DNA of 40,456 nt from CAZBWE01 sp964495465 (GTDB taxonomy: Bacteria > Planctomycetota > Phycisphaerae > Sedimentisphaerales > Anaerobacaceae), in assembly GCA_964495465.1 (NCBI GenBank), contig CAZBWE010000011.1, positions 1-40,456 on the forward strand, read 5' to 3'. A model generated the notes under the pieces. It was not told the DNA's origin, did not search any database, and saw nothing but the letters and a program-made list of their open reading frames with translations. How positions within the stretch are numbered: position 1 is the stretch's first letter; each line of letters opens with the position of its first letter. Below are positions 23,143 to 30,609 of this stretch, in pieces. A program made the position numbers and the translations under genes.

Positions 23143-24138
23143 TTAAATTGTTACCGTCAGGTATTGTGTATCGTCCGCGAACCGCATTGCTCCTTCATAG
23201 GCCCAGGGAACAACTAGGCAATCGCCTGCCTTGAATTCGACGGGGTTCGCCTTGCCTGCAAGTATTATCCCGAAGCCGGTTAAAATAATCAGAGTTTTCA
23301 TTTTGCCCGGCGAAAGGAGCACCTCGGAATTTCTTCCCTGGCGGCCTTTGTCTATCTTGAAGCTCTCGGTATCTACCAGCCGGCCTATCGTTGTTATCGG
23401 CAGATTGTCGCCGCACTCATCAAAATGAATGCTTTGCAGTGCTTCTTCTATGTGAAGCTGTCTTGGTTTTCCTGCATCGTCAACCCTGTTAAAGTCGAAA
23501 ACGCGATAAGTTGTATCAGACGGCGTTTGAATCTCTGCTATTAACAGGCCTGCTCCGATGCTGTGGGCCGTACCGGCCGGGAGGAAATGGCACTGACCGG
23601 CCTTGACAGGTACTTTTACCAATAGTTCGGCAACGTTACCTTCCGGTACCACGGCCATCTTGGCCGTGGTATCACGGGCTGGAAGCCTGTGATACGTTGC
23701 TTCGGCAAATTTTTCTTTTGTTACACCTTTTTTCAGCCCCTTGTAAATTACCGACCCCGGCGCCGCATATAAAATATACCAGCATTCGGTTTTTGGTTGA
23801 CCCTTGCCCATTTTCCTGCAGGTCTGCTCATCGGGATGCACTTGGACGCTTAAGATGTCTTCGGCGTCAAGAAATTTAATCAACAATGGAAAAGGGCCCT
23901 GGAAATTCTCATCACCCATTATCTCTTTTGGATATTCTTCGATTGCCGAGCCGAGTGTTTGGCCTGCAAGTTCGCCGTTTATGATTACGGATTTATCATC
24001 CGGCAAATCGGCCACTTCCCAGCTCTCGCCAATCTTTTCATCAGCCGGTATATCTTTACCGAATACCACTCGCAGTTTCTGGCCGCCCCATATTCGCTTT
24101 TTGTATATGGGTTTGAACTTTAATGGATACGTTTTCAC
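23143..24138 (-). CDS. manA: Mannose-6-phosphate isomerase, class I, with a repeat-encoded insertion
   Basis: This 331-residue zinc enzyme interconverts fructose-6-P and mannose-6-P. The Zn ligands are Q99 and H101 in SVQVHPDE, E118 in KTECWYIL, and H192 in LPAGTAHSIG. N-terminal KFKPIYKKRIWGGQKL and GESWEVAD are typical. Between FAEA and EGNVAELL, where relatives have only a few residues, there are 18 extra residues (T148-P165, TYHRLPARDTTAKMAVVP) encoded by a 50-bp palindromic repeat that is otherwise intergenic (25802-25851). The insertion keeps the frame and lies in a loop before the second half of the cupin, so the enzyme may still work. It heads a glycosyltransferase run. Confidence 0.93.
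   Translation of the reverse strand: MKTYPLKFKPIYKKRIWGGQKLRVVFGKDIPADEKIGESWEVADLPDDKSVIINGELAGQTLGSAIEEYPKEIMGDENFQGPFPLLIKFLDAEDILSVQVHPDEQTCRKMGKGQPKTECWYILYAAPGSVIYKGLKKGVTKEKFAEATYHRLPARDTTAKMAVVPEGNVAELLVKVPVKAGQCHFLPAGTAHSIGAGLLIAEIQTPSDTTYRVFDFNRVDDAGKPRQLHIEEALQSIHFDECGDNLPITTIGRLVDTESFKIDKGRQGRNSEVLLSPGKMKTLIILTGFGIILAGKANPVEFKAGDCLVVPWAYEGAMRFADDTQYLTVTI
23646..23695. repeat. 50-bp palindromic repeat inside manA
   Basis: The element contains two palindromes, GTACCACGGCCATCTTGGCC extending to GTGGTA and TATCACGGGCTGGAAGCCTG extending to TGATA. It matches the reverse complement of 25802-25851 at 48 of 50 positions. It is translated in frame as residues 148-165 of ManA. Confidence 0.92.
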
Positions 24139-24197
24139 GGTGATTATTTTAACCGTATCCGGGCGCCTTGTCTATAGTTCAGGCGTGATATTTTTCC

Positions 24198-24998
24198 TTA
24201 ATAAATGGATTCAAGCCAGTGCATTGCCAATAGAGAAAAGTCAAAAATATCCACCGACTTATCCCTGTTTGCATCCGCTCGTTCATAATAGTCATTATGA
24301 ATTGAGCCATCATCGGACATCCAGTAATAACAAAGTTCCGCAAGGTCATTAATATCGACAGTGCCATCTACAGCCAAATCACCATATAAGGGCTCCCTGT
24401 TGAAAACTATAGTAAATGGCTCGGATGGCTCATATTGATTGGCATCTTCGATTTCATCATATATCTGCCAGGTAATCCAGTACAGGTTCTCGCCGTCTTT
24501 CGCCTGATAAGACATATGCATATGCGCATCACCTTGCAGGTAATGGATATAGCTGTGACAGAATGATTGCCCGGCCTGGTCGATAGTAAATTCCGGGTAA
24601 TCCTTGTGAACCGCTCTTAGCCCGGGCGATAGAGAAATACATTCAACCATAATCCCGTAATCCACATACGGTGCGCCGGAAAGACTGCGGTTTGGGTCGT
24701 ATGTATAATTTGCACTGGGGTTTGTGTCCTGAAAACAGTCGAAGCCCGGCTCGCCGATTCGCCATTTATATTCAGTAAAAATACTTTCGTTTAGAGGATA
24801 ATACCAGTGTAGATACTCTGGTGTTCCGCTGTTTCGATACTTCTGCCAACAATCTACAAATAATTTATTATCGTCGCTTGTTCCTTCTATTCCGTCCTCA
24901 TTACAGCCGATGATAAGGTGGTCCAGTGGGCATTCTGCCGCTGTTACCGAAGTCAAAGTTAGTATTATGGTAAAAACGTATATTGCTGAATGTTTCAT
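24198..24998 (-). CDS. Secreted protein of unknown function with dockerin-like C-terminus
   Basis: This 266-residue protein starts at ATG 24998, preceded by AAAGGAAG; the frame is open further upstream to 25238 but that part overlaps the next gene. A signal peptide covers residues 1-20 (AIYVFTIILTLTSVTA). The middle part (residues 21-200) is rich in aromatic residues and has two or more Cys pairs, with no fold I recognise. The C-terminus has two dockerin-type halves: GDLAVDGTVDINDLAELCYY with W and ADANRDKSVDIFDFSLLAMH with WL. This tail is shared with the protease at 8990-9994 and the GLUG protein at 27732-29354. It follows the prepilin-like gene by 34 bases, suggesting a joint transcript. 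Confidence 0.75.
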   Translation of the reverse strand: MKHSAIYVFTIILTLTSVTAAECPLDHLIIGCNEDGIEGTSDDNKLFVDCWQKYRNSGTPEYLHWYYPLNESIFTEYKWRIGEPGFDCFQDTNPSANYTYDPNRSLSGAPYVDYGIMVECISLSPGLRAVHKDYPEFTIDQAGQSFCHSYIHYLQGDAHMHMSYQAKDGENLYWITWQIYDEIEDANQYEPSEPFTIVFNREPLYGDLAVDGTVDINDLAELCYYWMSDDGSIHNDYYERADANRDKSVDIFDFSLLAMHWLESIY

Positions 24999-25032
24999 AG
25001 CATTCTTCCTTTCAAATTTAATTGAAAAAAGA

Positions 25033-25776
25033 TTATGGATTCTCAGGCCATTTCGGGGCGGACTCGGGATACCAATAGCACGTGTTAGGCCAGGTATAAG
25101 TTTCCTCGAATTTATGATTATTTGAATGTCCGTCTGCAAATAGATAATTCGATGTCCCCCCGTGTCTGTCCCAGGCAATGGATTGTTTTGCATAATCGAC
25201 CGACCCTTCCCATTGTTCGGGATGGATATGGTCGGCAAGATTAAAATTTTCCGTATCAGGCGCCTCGCTAATCCAGATGCAATACATCGGGTGTTTTATA
25301 TTGTTCACATTATTGTATTTGTTCGTATTTACGCCGTAGCGAAAATGTATCGGGTCCAGAAGGGCGTTAACGGCGAAGCTCGAAAAACGTTTGTCTCCCT
25401 GCTCACTGAGCGGTTTGTCCCAGTCCACAAAATCTTTCGCACGGTCGCTCGGACATCGAAGCAGCAGGTTTTCACGGGTATAATTTGTCAGTATCCTCAG
25501 CCAGTAATCGTTCGGGTCATCTATATGGCATGAGCTCGGCGGTAAATGATACTCTGAGTCTATCAGATACGCCTGCAGACCTATTCCCATCTGCCGCATA
25601 TTACTCAGGCACGCAATTTTTTTCGCCTGCTGATGGGCTTTATTCAGCGCCGGCAGAAGAATACCCATCAAAAGTCCGATGATGGCAATTACAACCAGCA
25701 GCTCAATCAGCGTAAATGCACCGGCTGTTTTTTTTGTGAATGACCGTAATCCGGTTCGTAAACTAAACTTTCTCAT
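25033..25776 (-). CDS. Prepilin-type N-terminal methylation domain protein (H-X9-DG type)
   Basis: This 247-residue type II pseudopilin-like protein begins with a basic stretch and then AFTLIELLVVIAIIGLLMGI, with cleavage before F21 and the conserved E25 at +5. The C-terminal part contains WDRHGGTSNYLFADGHSN, matching the RH...FxDGHV motif of the large planctomycete family often called DUF1559. Such proteins are exported and processed by prepilin peptidase, and their role is largely unknown. The gene precedes the secreted dockerin protein on the same strand. Upstream lies a 50-bp palindromic repeat (25802-25851). Confidence 0.9.
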   Translation of the reverse strand: MRKFSLRTGLRSFTKKTAGAFTLIELLVVIAIIGLLMGILLPALNKAHQQAKKIACLSNMRQMGIGLQAYLIDSEYHLPPSSCHIDDPNDYWLRILTNYTRENLLLRCPSDRAKDFVDWDKPLSEQGDKRFSSFAVNALLDPIHFRYGVNTNKYNNVNNIKHPMYCIWISEAPDTENFNLADHIHPEQWEGSVDYAKQSIAWDRHGGTSNYLFADGHSNNHKFEETYTWPNTCYWYPESAPKWPENP

Positions 25777-25801
25777 AATAAATCCCTGACCGTAAATTTA
25801 T

Positions 25802-25851
25802 GTATCACGGGCTTCCAGCCCGTGATACCACGGCCAGGATGGCCGTGGTAC
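25802..25851. repeat. 50-bp palindromic repeat, intergenic copy
   Basis: This is the intergenic copy of the element found inside manA: two perfect or near-perfect palindromes, TATCACGGGCTTCCAGCCCG extending to TGATA, and TACCACGGCCAGGATGGCCG extending to TGGTA. The hairpins could form in RNA. It lies between the prepilin-like gene and the Fur operon. Confidence 0.9.
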
Positions 25852-25978
25852 TTTTGTTACGACCTGCTGTAGCCAAACTTTTCGAGTACATTTAATCTGT
25901 CCTCCGTTAGGAAAATTCGCACCTGATGGAGCAGTCCATAGACGTATATTTTATGCCTGGTGATAGACGCTTGTTTTT

Positions 25979-26293
25979 TTAGACTGTATGAGGGGATGAT
26001 AAAGGGGGAGCTCGCGGTATGCAGCACCGGTTTTCCACGATTGCTGTAGGATATTCGAAAGTAAAATCAACCTCGTATAGGATTATTTCTTCATAGATTA
26101 CTACCGGCTCGGCTGGAATGATAACTTTGGCGGGATTTATAATTATCTGCTGGCAGATTGGACAATGCTCGCAGTTATGTTCTTCGGGATGTTCTATACT
26201 CGATAGGTGCAGCATCAGCGTTAGGCCGGTGACCAAAGCTGCAAAGCACGCTATCACAGTTATCAGAAGAATTTTTCGGGCTAAATTCGTCAA
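25979..26293 (-). CDS. Small membrane-anchored His/Cys-rich protein of the Fur operon
   Basis: This 104-residue protein has one N-terminal hydrophobic segment (IACFAALVTGLTLMLHL) and then HPEEHNCEHCPICQQ, a dense cluster of His and Cys suited to metal binding, reminiscent of DUF2946-type proteins. The C-terminal half has no motif I know. It is the third gene of a unit with a membrane protein and a Fur-family regulator, 33 bases after the latter, so a role in metal handling is a reasonable inference. Confidence 0.65.
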   Translation of the reverse strand: MTNLARKILLITVIACFAALVTGLTLMLHLSSIEHPEEHNCEHCPICQQIIINPAKVIIPAEPVVIYEEIILYEVDFTFEYPTAIVENRCCIPRAPPLSSPHTV

Positions 26294-26326
26294 ATTTACA
26301 ATTCTCCGGTTACTGTTAATTTTTAT

Positions 26327-26749
26327 CTAAGCACAGGCCGGGCACAGCCCCTCAAGCCGGACCTGCTGGCGGTGGATAACAAAGCCCTTTTTCAGGCCTT
26401 TGACCATCGGAACGGACAAACCCACAAGGCAGTTTGTTACTCCGCAGCTTTTGCAGGTAAAGTGCGGATGACAGCAAATTTCTTCACAGCGGTTGCCAAG
26501 CTCGAAATGCGCCGCTCTTTTGTCTATAAATGCTTTATGCACCAGACCAGTCCGACAGAAGCTTTCCAGGGTGCGGTAAATAGTTACTTTATCAAGGCGA
26601 TTTTTTCCTGACTTTCGGGCAATCTGTTCCTGGCTCAGCGGCTTATTTGTTTTTGTTAGCACCTTCAGTATTGCCGCTCGGTTCTTTGTGTGGTAAAGGT
26701 TTGCCGCTTTTAGCATCTGTCTTGCTTTTGAATCCAAATTTGACTTCAT
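26327..26749 (-). CDS. Fur-family metal-dependent regulator
   Basis: This 140-residue protein has the Fur winged helix (NRAAILKVLTKTNKPLSQEQI, DKVTIYRTLESFCRTGLVHK) and a C-terminal dimer domain with HFELGNRCEEICCHPHFTCK and then SCG...CPAC. The two CxxC pairs form the structural Zn site. Fur, Zur, Mur and PerR cannot be told apart reliably here; the absence of a clear HHHH-type regulatory site and the linked metal-type membrane protein would suit Zur, but this is uncertain. Its start overlaps the stop of the upstream gene (TAATG), so they are coupled. A 7-1-7 palindrome upstream of the operon is its likely binding site. Confidence 0.88.
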   Translation of the reverse strand: MKSNLDSKARQMLKAANLYHTKNRAAILKVLTKTNKPLSQEQIARKSGKNRLDKVTIYRTLESFCRTGLVHKAFIDKRAAHFELGNRCEEICCHPHFTCKSCGVTNCLVGLSVPMVKGLKKGFVIHRQQVRLEGLCPACA

Positions 26750-27396
26750 TATCGATTCTCCGGTGATTGTTTATGCGTATGCGATACATTCTCCACCGAT
26801 TTGACAAACAATAGCGGAAAAACAATATCACTGAAGCAGCAGGGCAGCCACACAGCGATGAATAGAAAGATAAAGACCACAACACCGGTAAGAAAGGATA
26901 TATTGCCTTGCAAAGCCATAAGAATATGAAATAAAGAGGCCCACGTACTGAGTAGCACATGGCCGGTATGTGGGAATTTTGTCTTTGGCCAGAACCAGGC
27001 AATCAGAACACCCAAAACGGCTGCGGGATTGACTATATACCAGCCCTCGATAAAACCTATATGGCTGTGTGCCTGAAGGCCCAGTAGAACCTCGCCTACG
27101 TATGGAATTAGAGAGTCGCTGATGGTGGCAATACCGATCGAGCCGATATAACCGATTATTAAAACCACGAGGAAATTGCTTTTCTTCTCGTGGAGCTTAA
27201 ACATCGCAGCAGTTACGATGGCGCTTAATATCACGTGGGCAGGATGGAACACGTAAAATAGTCTTTCACTTGTTTCGTGCCCTATATTTTTGAATACCAG
27301 CATTAAAATAATGCCCGTAAGTGCCCCGAATGATGTAAACGGCGAATGGCTCTTTAGTTCTGTCAAAATTACACCAAATCTTTTTTGCATATTCAC
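26749..27396 (-). CDS. His-rich polytopic membrane protein of the Fur operon
   Basis: This 215-residue protein has about six hydrophobic segments. Histidines cluster at the membrane borders and tail: NIGHETSERLFYVFHPAHVI, GLQAHSHIGFIEGWY, FPHTGHVLLSTWASLFH, and NVSHTHKQ. I do not recognise the family. The position as first gene of a Fur-controlled operon and the many His residues suggest a metal permease or sensor, but the sequence shows no known transporter signature. The start ATG has GGAG seven bases before it. The promoter and operator are directly upstream. Confidence 0.68.
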   Translation of the reverse strand: MNMQKRFGVILTELKSHSPFTSFGALTGIILMLVFKNIGHETSERLFYVFHPAHVILSAIVTAAMFKLHEKKSNFLVVLIIGYIGSIGIATISDSLIPYVGEVLLGLQAHSHIGFIEGWYIVNPAAVLGVLIAWFWPKTKFPHTGHVLLSTWASLFHILMALQGNISFLTGVVVFIFLFIAVWLPCCFSDIVFPLLFVKSVENVSHTHKQSPENR

Positions 27397-27441
27397 TCCA
27401 GTTCAATATCAAATCTTAACTTGTTATCCTAAGCATCCGGC

Positions 27442-27470
27442 ATTTTACACCCTATACGATAAATTTGCAA
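27442..27470 (-). promoter_or_regulatory. Promoter of the Fur operon
   Basis: On the minus strand TTGCAA (27470-27465) and TAAAAT (27447-27442) are separated by exactly 17 bases. The -35 box is also part of the palindrome at 27466-27480, so regulator binding would block it. Confidence 0.65.
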
Positions 27471-27480
27471 CTTAGTTGCA
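27466..27480. promoter_or_regulatory. Fur-type operator, 7-1-7 palindrome
   Basis: TGCAACT-T-AGTTGCA is a perfect inverted repeat with the 7-1-7 layout typical of Fur-family boxes. It overlaps the -35 region of the operon that encodes a Fur-family protein, indicating autoregulation. Confidence 0.8.
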
Positions 27481-27522
27481 TATTTTTTTATTCTTCCGAT
27501 TTTAATTTTTGATAAAAATAAA

Positions 27523-27586
27523 ATCATTGCGAGACCCCCACGTCTTCTTGTCGAAGACAGGAGTGGAGGCGTGGCAATCTCTCGCC
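27523..27586. repeat. CATTGCGAG...GCAATCT repeat, second copy
   Basis: It begins TCATTGCGAGACCCCC, carries the hairpin GTCTTC-ttgtc-GAAGAC, and ends GTGGCAATCTCTCGC. It shares its ends with the copies at 840-914 and 33190-33230. It separates the divergent Fur operon and GLUG gene. Confidence 0.7.
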
Positions 27587-27660
27587 TTTGATAGCGTAAA
27601 AAGCTGATTTTGTTGGAAATTCTAATGTTTTTTGGCTATTTGGTTTAAACGCTCTTTTTC

Positions 27661-27689
27661 TTGTCATAATGGCCGTTTTTTGCTATAAT
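27661..27689 (+). promoter_or_regulatory. Promoter of the GLUG surface protein
   Basis: TTGTCA (27661-27666) and a perfect TATAAT (27684-27689) are 17 bases apart, and AGGAGA lies seven bases before the start codon at 27732. Confidence 0.72.
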
Positions 27690-27731
27690 AGTTCTAAAAT
27701 TAAAGGCGAGCAGAGTTTAGGAGACAGGTAA

Positions 27732-29354
27732 ATGGCTAAAGGAGAATCGTTCTTCATTTTTGCGGTGATTTTATTGATTACATTTTCATCTGCCGGCTTT
27801 GCAGGCACATATAGCGGCGGCACCGGCGAGCCGAACGACCCATATCTAATCGCCACCGCAGAGGATTTAAACGACATTGGCAATCATCCTGAGGACTTCA
27901 ACAAGTGCTTTCTAATGGTCGCCGACATTAATCTGGCTGACTACACCGGCACGCAGTTCAATATCATCGGAGATGATGTCAATGCATTCACCGGCGTTTT
28001 TGACGGTAATGGCTATTCTATAGCAAATTTTACGTATAATACAGGGTGGGATACTATTTATGAAAATATAGCCTTATTCGGATTTGCGGGTAACAACAGC
28101 ATTGTTCGAAATGTTACTTTGACTGATGTTGATGTTTTTGTTCGGGGTGAATATTGCGGTGTGCTGGTCGGTATCAATCTTGGCGATGTTGAAAAGTGCG
28201 AAGTGGTCGGAGGACAATTGATAGGTAATACGGGCAAGAGGATTGGTGGGCTTATCGGCTGCAATTCCGGTCATGTCAGTAATTGTTACACCGAACTATT
28301 TGTTTCGCTTGGTAAGATTCATTCTTATTCAGATCCGCACGGTCTCGGAGGACTTGTCGGGTGGAGCAATGGTTCAATCGAAAATTGCTGGGCAACGGCG
28401 GACGTGGAAGCCGAGGCAGGCGTATCAAAAGTGGGAGGGCTAATCGGTGAAATTGATGGGGGGACTGTTGTAGATAGCTATACTATAGGAATGGTGAAAG
28501 GCGGATGTGACGAGGTGGGAGGCCTTGCCGGTTCGAATGAGACTGCAGTAATCAGAAATTGCTATTCTGATGTTATAATCAGCGCTACAGGGTTGACGCG
28601 TGGAGGTCTAGTGGGTAGAAATTCGGGAACCATAGAAAAATCACACGCTACAGGTGATATTTCAACAGCAGATAGTGCATTTACAGGAGGATTAGCAGGA
28701 ACAAACGGTAGCATATTAGTGCATGGGCCAAAAATTGGCATTATCAAAAACTCCTATGCTGTTGGAAATGTGTCGGGAGGGAACTTAGTCGGTGGTTTGG
28801 CAGGTAATAACTGCTATGGTAGCTTGATTGCTTACAGTTATAGTTTAGGTGATGTAACAGGAACCGGTGAAGCAACTGGTGGGCTTGTAGGCGAAAGTTA
28901 TATGGCAAGAATATCAGATTGTTATTCTAAGAGTAATGTTTCGGGAAATTATAAAGTAGGTGGTTTGGCTGGTTCAGTAAATGGCAGCTATCAATATACA
29001 GATGAGAATTATTTCAGACGTTGTTATTCTACAGGTAATGTTGGTGGTGATAGTCTTGTCGGTGGTTTAGTTGGTTATAGATATTGGACTACAGTTTCAA
29101 ATTCATTCTGGGATGTTAACAGCAGCGGTATGGATACGAGCGCCGCAGGAACCGGCAAAACAACAACACAAGTGCAGAAAGAAAGCACGTTTACCGATGC
29201 TGGCTGGGATTTTATAGATATATGGGATATCGGCGAGGATCAGACGTATCCGTTTTTGAGAACGCATCCAGCAGCCGACATAGACCACGATAATATCGTT
29301 AATTTCTACGACTTTGCAATTTTAGCCGACCACTGGCTGCAATCAATTGATTAA
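27732..29354 (+). CDS. Secreted GLUG-repeat adhesin-like protein with dockerin-like end
   Basis: This 540-residue protein has a signal peptide (1-24) and then YSGGTGEPNDPYLIATAEDL, the usual entry of this family. From about residue 165 to 470 there are about ten GLUG units, each near GGLVGxNxGxIxNCYxxGxV, for example GGLVGWSNGSIENCWATADV and GGLAGTNGSI...NSYAVGNV. The units should fold into a right-handed beta-helix, as in bacterial surface and adhesion proteins. The block NSFWDVNSSGMDTSAAGTGK and WDIGEDQTYPFL closes the repeats, and the end DIDHDNIVNFYDFAILADHW is a single dockerin-type half. Surface binding is inferred. It has its own promoter. Confidence 0.87.
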   Translation: MAKGESFFIFAVILLITFSSAGFAGTYSGGTGEPNDPYLIATAEDLNDIGNHPEDFNKCFLMVADINLADYTGTQFNIIGDDVNAFTGVFDGNGYSIANFTYNTGWDTIYENIALFGFAGNNSIVRNVTLTDVDVFVRGEYCGVLVGINLGDVEKCEVVGGQLIGNTGKRIGGLIGCNSGHVSNCYTELFVSLGKIHSYSDPHGLGGLVGWSNGSIENCWATADVEAEAGVSKVGGLIGEIDGGTVVDSYTIGMVKGGCDEVGGLAGSNETAVIRNCYSDVIISATGLTRGGLVGRNSGTIEKSHATGDISTADSAFTGGLAGTNGSILVHGPKIGIIKNSYAVGNVSGGNLVGGLAGNNCYGSLIAYSYSLGDVTGTGEATGGLVGESYMARISDCYSKSNVSGNYKVGGLAGSVNGSYQYTDENYFRRCYSTGNVGGDSLVGGLVGYRYWTTVSNSFWDVNSSGMDTSAAGTGKTTTQVQKESTFTDAGWDFIDIWDIGEDQTYPFLRTHPAADIDHDNIVNFYDFAILADHWLQSID

Positions 29355-29493
29355 CGATTATTGATAAATGATTATTTCATATAATAGCATCACAAACTTT
29401 TCTACTTTTCTCAATTAAAACTCTTCTCACGTCGATATACAACCAACTAAAAACCATTGCATATTTCACCTCATATAGTTAAATTTATGTTTT

Positions 29494-30483
29494 ATGAAAA
29501 TTATAGAGACGATATCTGACATCAAGAAAATCAACCGTGGCTGCATCCTGACGATAGGCAATTTCGACGGCGTTCATCTCGGCCATCAGCAGATTCTCTC
29601 CGCCGCCGGTCAAATTGCATCGCAGAGAAAGACGCAGTTGGTGGCGATGACCTTTGACCCGCATCCACTCGCAATTTTACATCCGCAAAATCCACCCGGC
29701 ATCCTGACTCCTTTGGCCTGGAAAAAACATCTCCTTGCAGAATTAAAAGTCGATTACCTTTTCGTTCAGAAAAGCACTCCCGACCTTCTTGCCCTTTCGC
29801 CGGGGGCTTACGTGGAAAAATTTATCGTCAAAGGTATTCGGTCAAGCGTAGTAGTTGAGGGAGAAAGCTTTAACTTCGGCTCCGGCCGGACAGGCGACTT
29901 CCATTTACTTCAAAAATTAGGAGCTGAGAACGGCTTTGAAGTTTCGGTAATTGATTGCAGGAAAGTGAAGCTCTCAACCGGACAGCCGGTCAAAGTCTCG
30001 AGCACGATAATTCGCAATTTGCTCTCAACCGGAAGCATAGCAGACGCTGCTGTCGCATTAGGCAGGCCTTATCGATTGCTCGGCCGGATTATTCGAGGTC
30101 ACGGCAAGGGCAAACGGCTCGGCTTTCCAACCCTCAACTTACAGCCCTTGAATCAGCTCATCCCCGCCGAAGGTGTGTATGCCGGCTTTGTTGAAATCGG
30201 CGATAGTGTCGAGTATGTTTGTTCGGCGGGGGAGAAAATCCCCGCTGTCTTTAGCATCGGCAGGGCACAGACCCTCGCAGATAACTATCCTCTCCTTGTA
30301 GAAGCTCATATACTCACCGGCGGTATCGGCGATTTATACGGCAAATGGCTGGCTATGGATTTCATCGGGCGAATCCGGAGCCAGCAGAAATTCGATAGCG
30401 AGAAAGCGCTTTCCGCCCAAATCGCAAAAGACTGCCGCTCCGCAAAAAGTATTTTATCCATAGATGAGAGCGCATCTCACTGA
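29494..30483 (+). CDS. ribF: Bifunctional riboflavin kinase / FAD synthetase
   Basis: This 329-residue enzyme phosphorylates riboflavin to FMN and adenylates FMN to FAD. The N-terminal adenylyltransferase has GNFDGVHLGH (22-31) and VVEGESFNFG with SSTIIRNLLSTG; the C-terminal kinase begins GRIIRGHGKGKRLGFPTLNL (197-216) with the nucleotide-binding GFPTLN. Length is usual. It lies between the adhesin gene and dapL on the same strand, in a run of cofactor genes, but with gaps of more than 100 bases on either side, so it may have its own promoter; TTGCAT and TAAATT, 17 bases apart, are just upstream. Confidence 0.95.
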   Translation: MKIIETISDIKKINRGCILTIGNFDGVHLGHQQILSAAGQIASQRKTQLVAMTFDPHPLAILHPQNPPGILTPLAWKKHLLAELKVDYLFVQKSTPDLLALSPGAYVEKFIVKGIRSSVVVEGESFNFGSGRTGDFHLLQKLGAENGFEVSVIDCRKVKLSTGQPVKVSSTIIRNLLSTGSIADAAVALGRPYRLLGRIIRGHGKGKRLGFPTLNLQPLNQLIPAEGVYAGFVEIGDSVEYVCSAGEKIPAVFSIGRAQTLADNYPLLVEAHILTGGIGDLYGKWLAMDFIGRIRSQQKFDSEKALSAQIAKDCRSAKSILSIDESASH

Positions 30484-30609
30484 TTTGTCATTCCCGCTCA
30501 CGTTTGGGATTTTGTAAACAAACCTAAAGTCCTTGACGTGGAAGTCCGCCTGCACTAAAATCAATCATTCCAGTATCGAGAGTATAGTATCGGGAATCGA
30601 GTGTCCAGT

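Noticed and set aside
24999..25238. An N-terminal 80-residue extension of the dockerin protein
   Set aside because: It overlaps the prepilin-like gene, and the ATG at 24998 has a good ribosome-binding site followed by a signal peptide.
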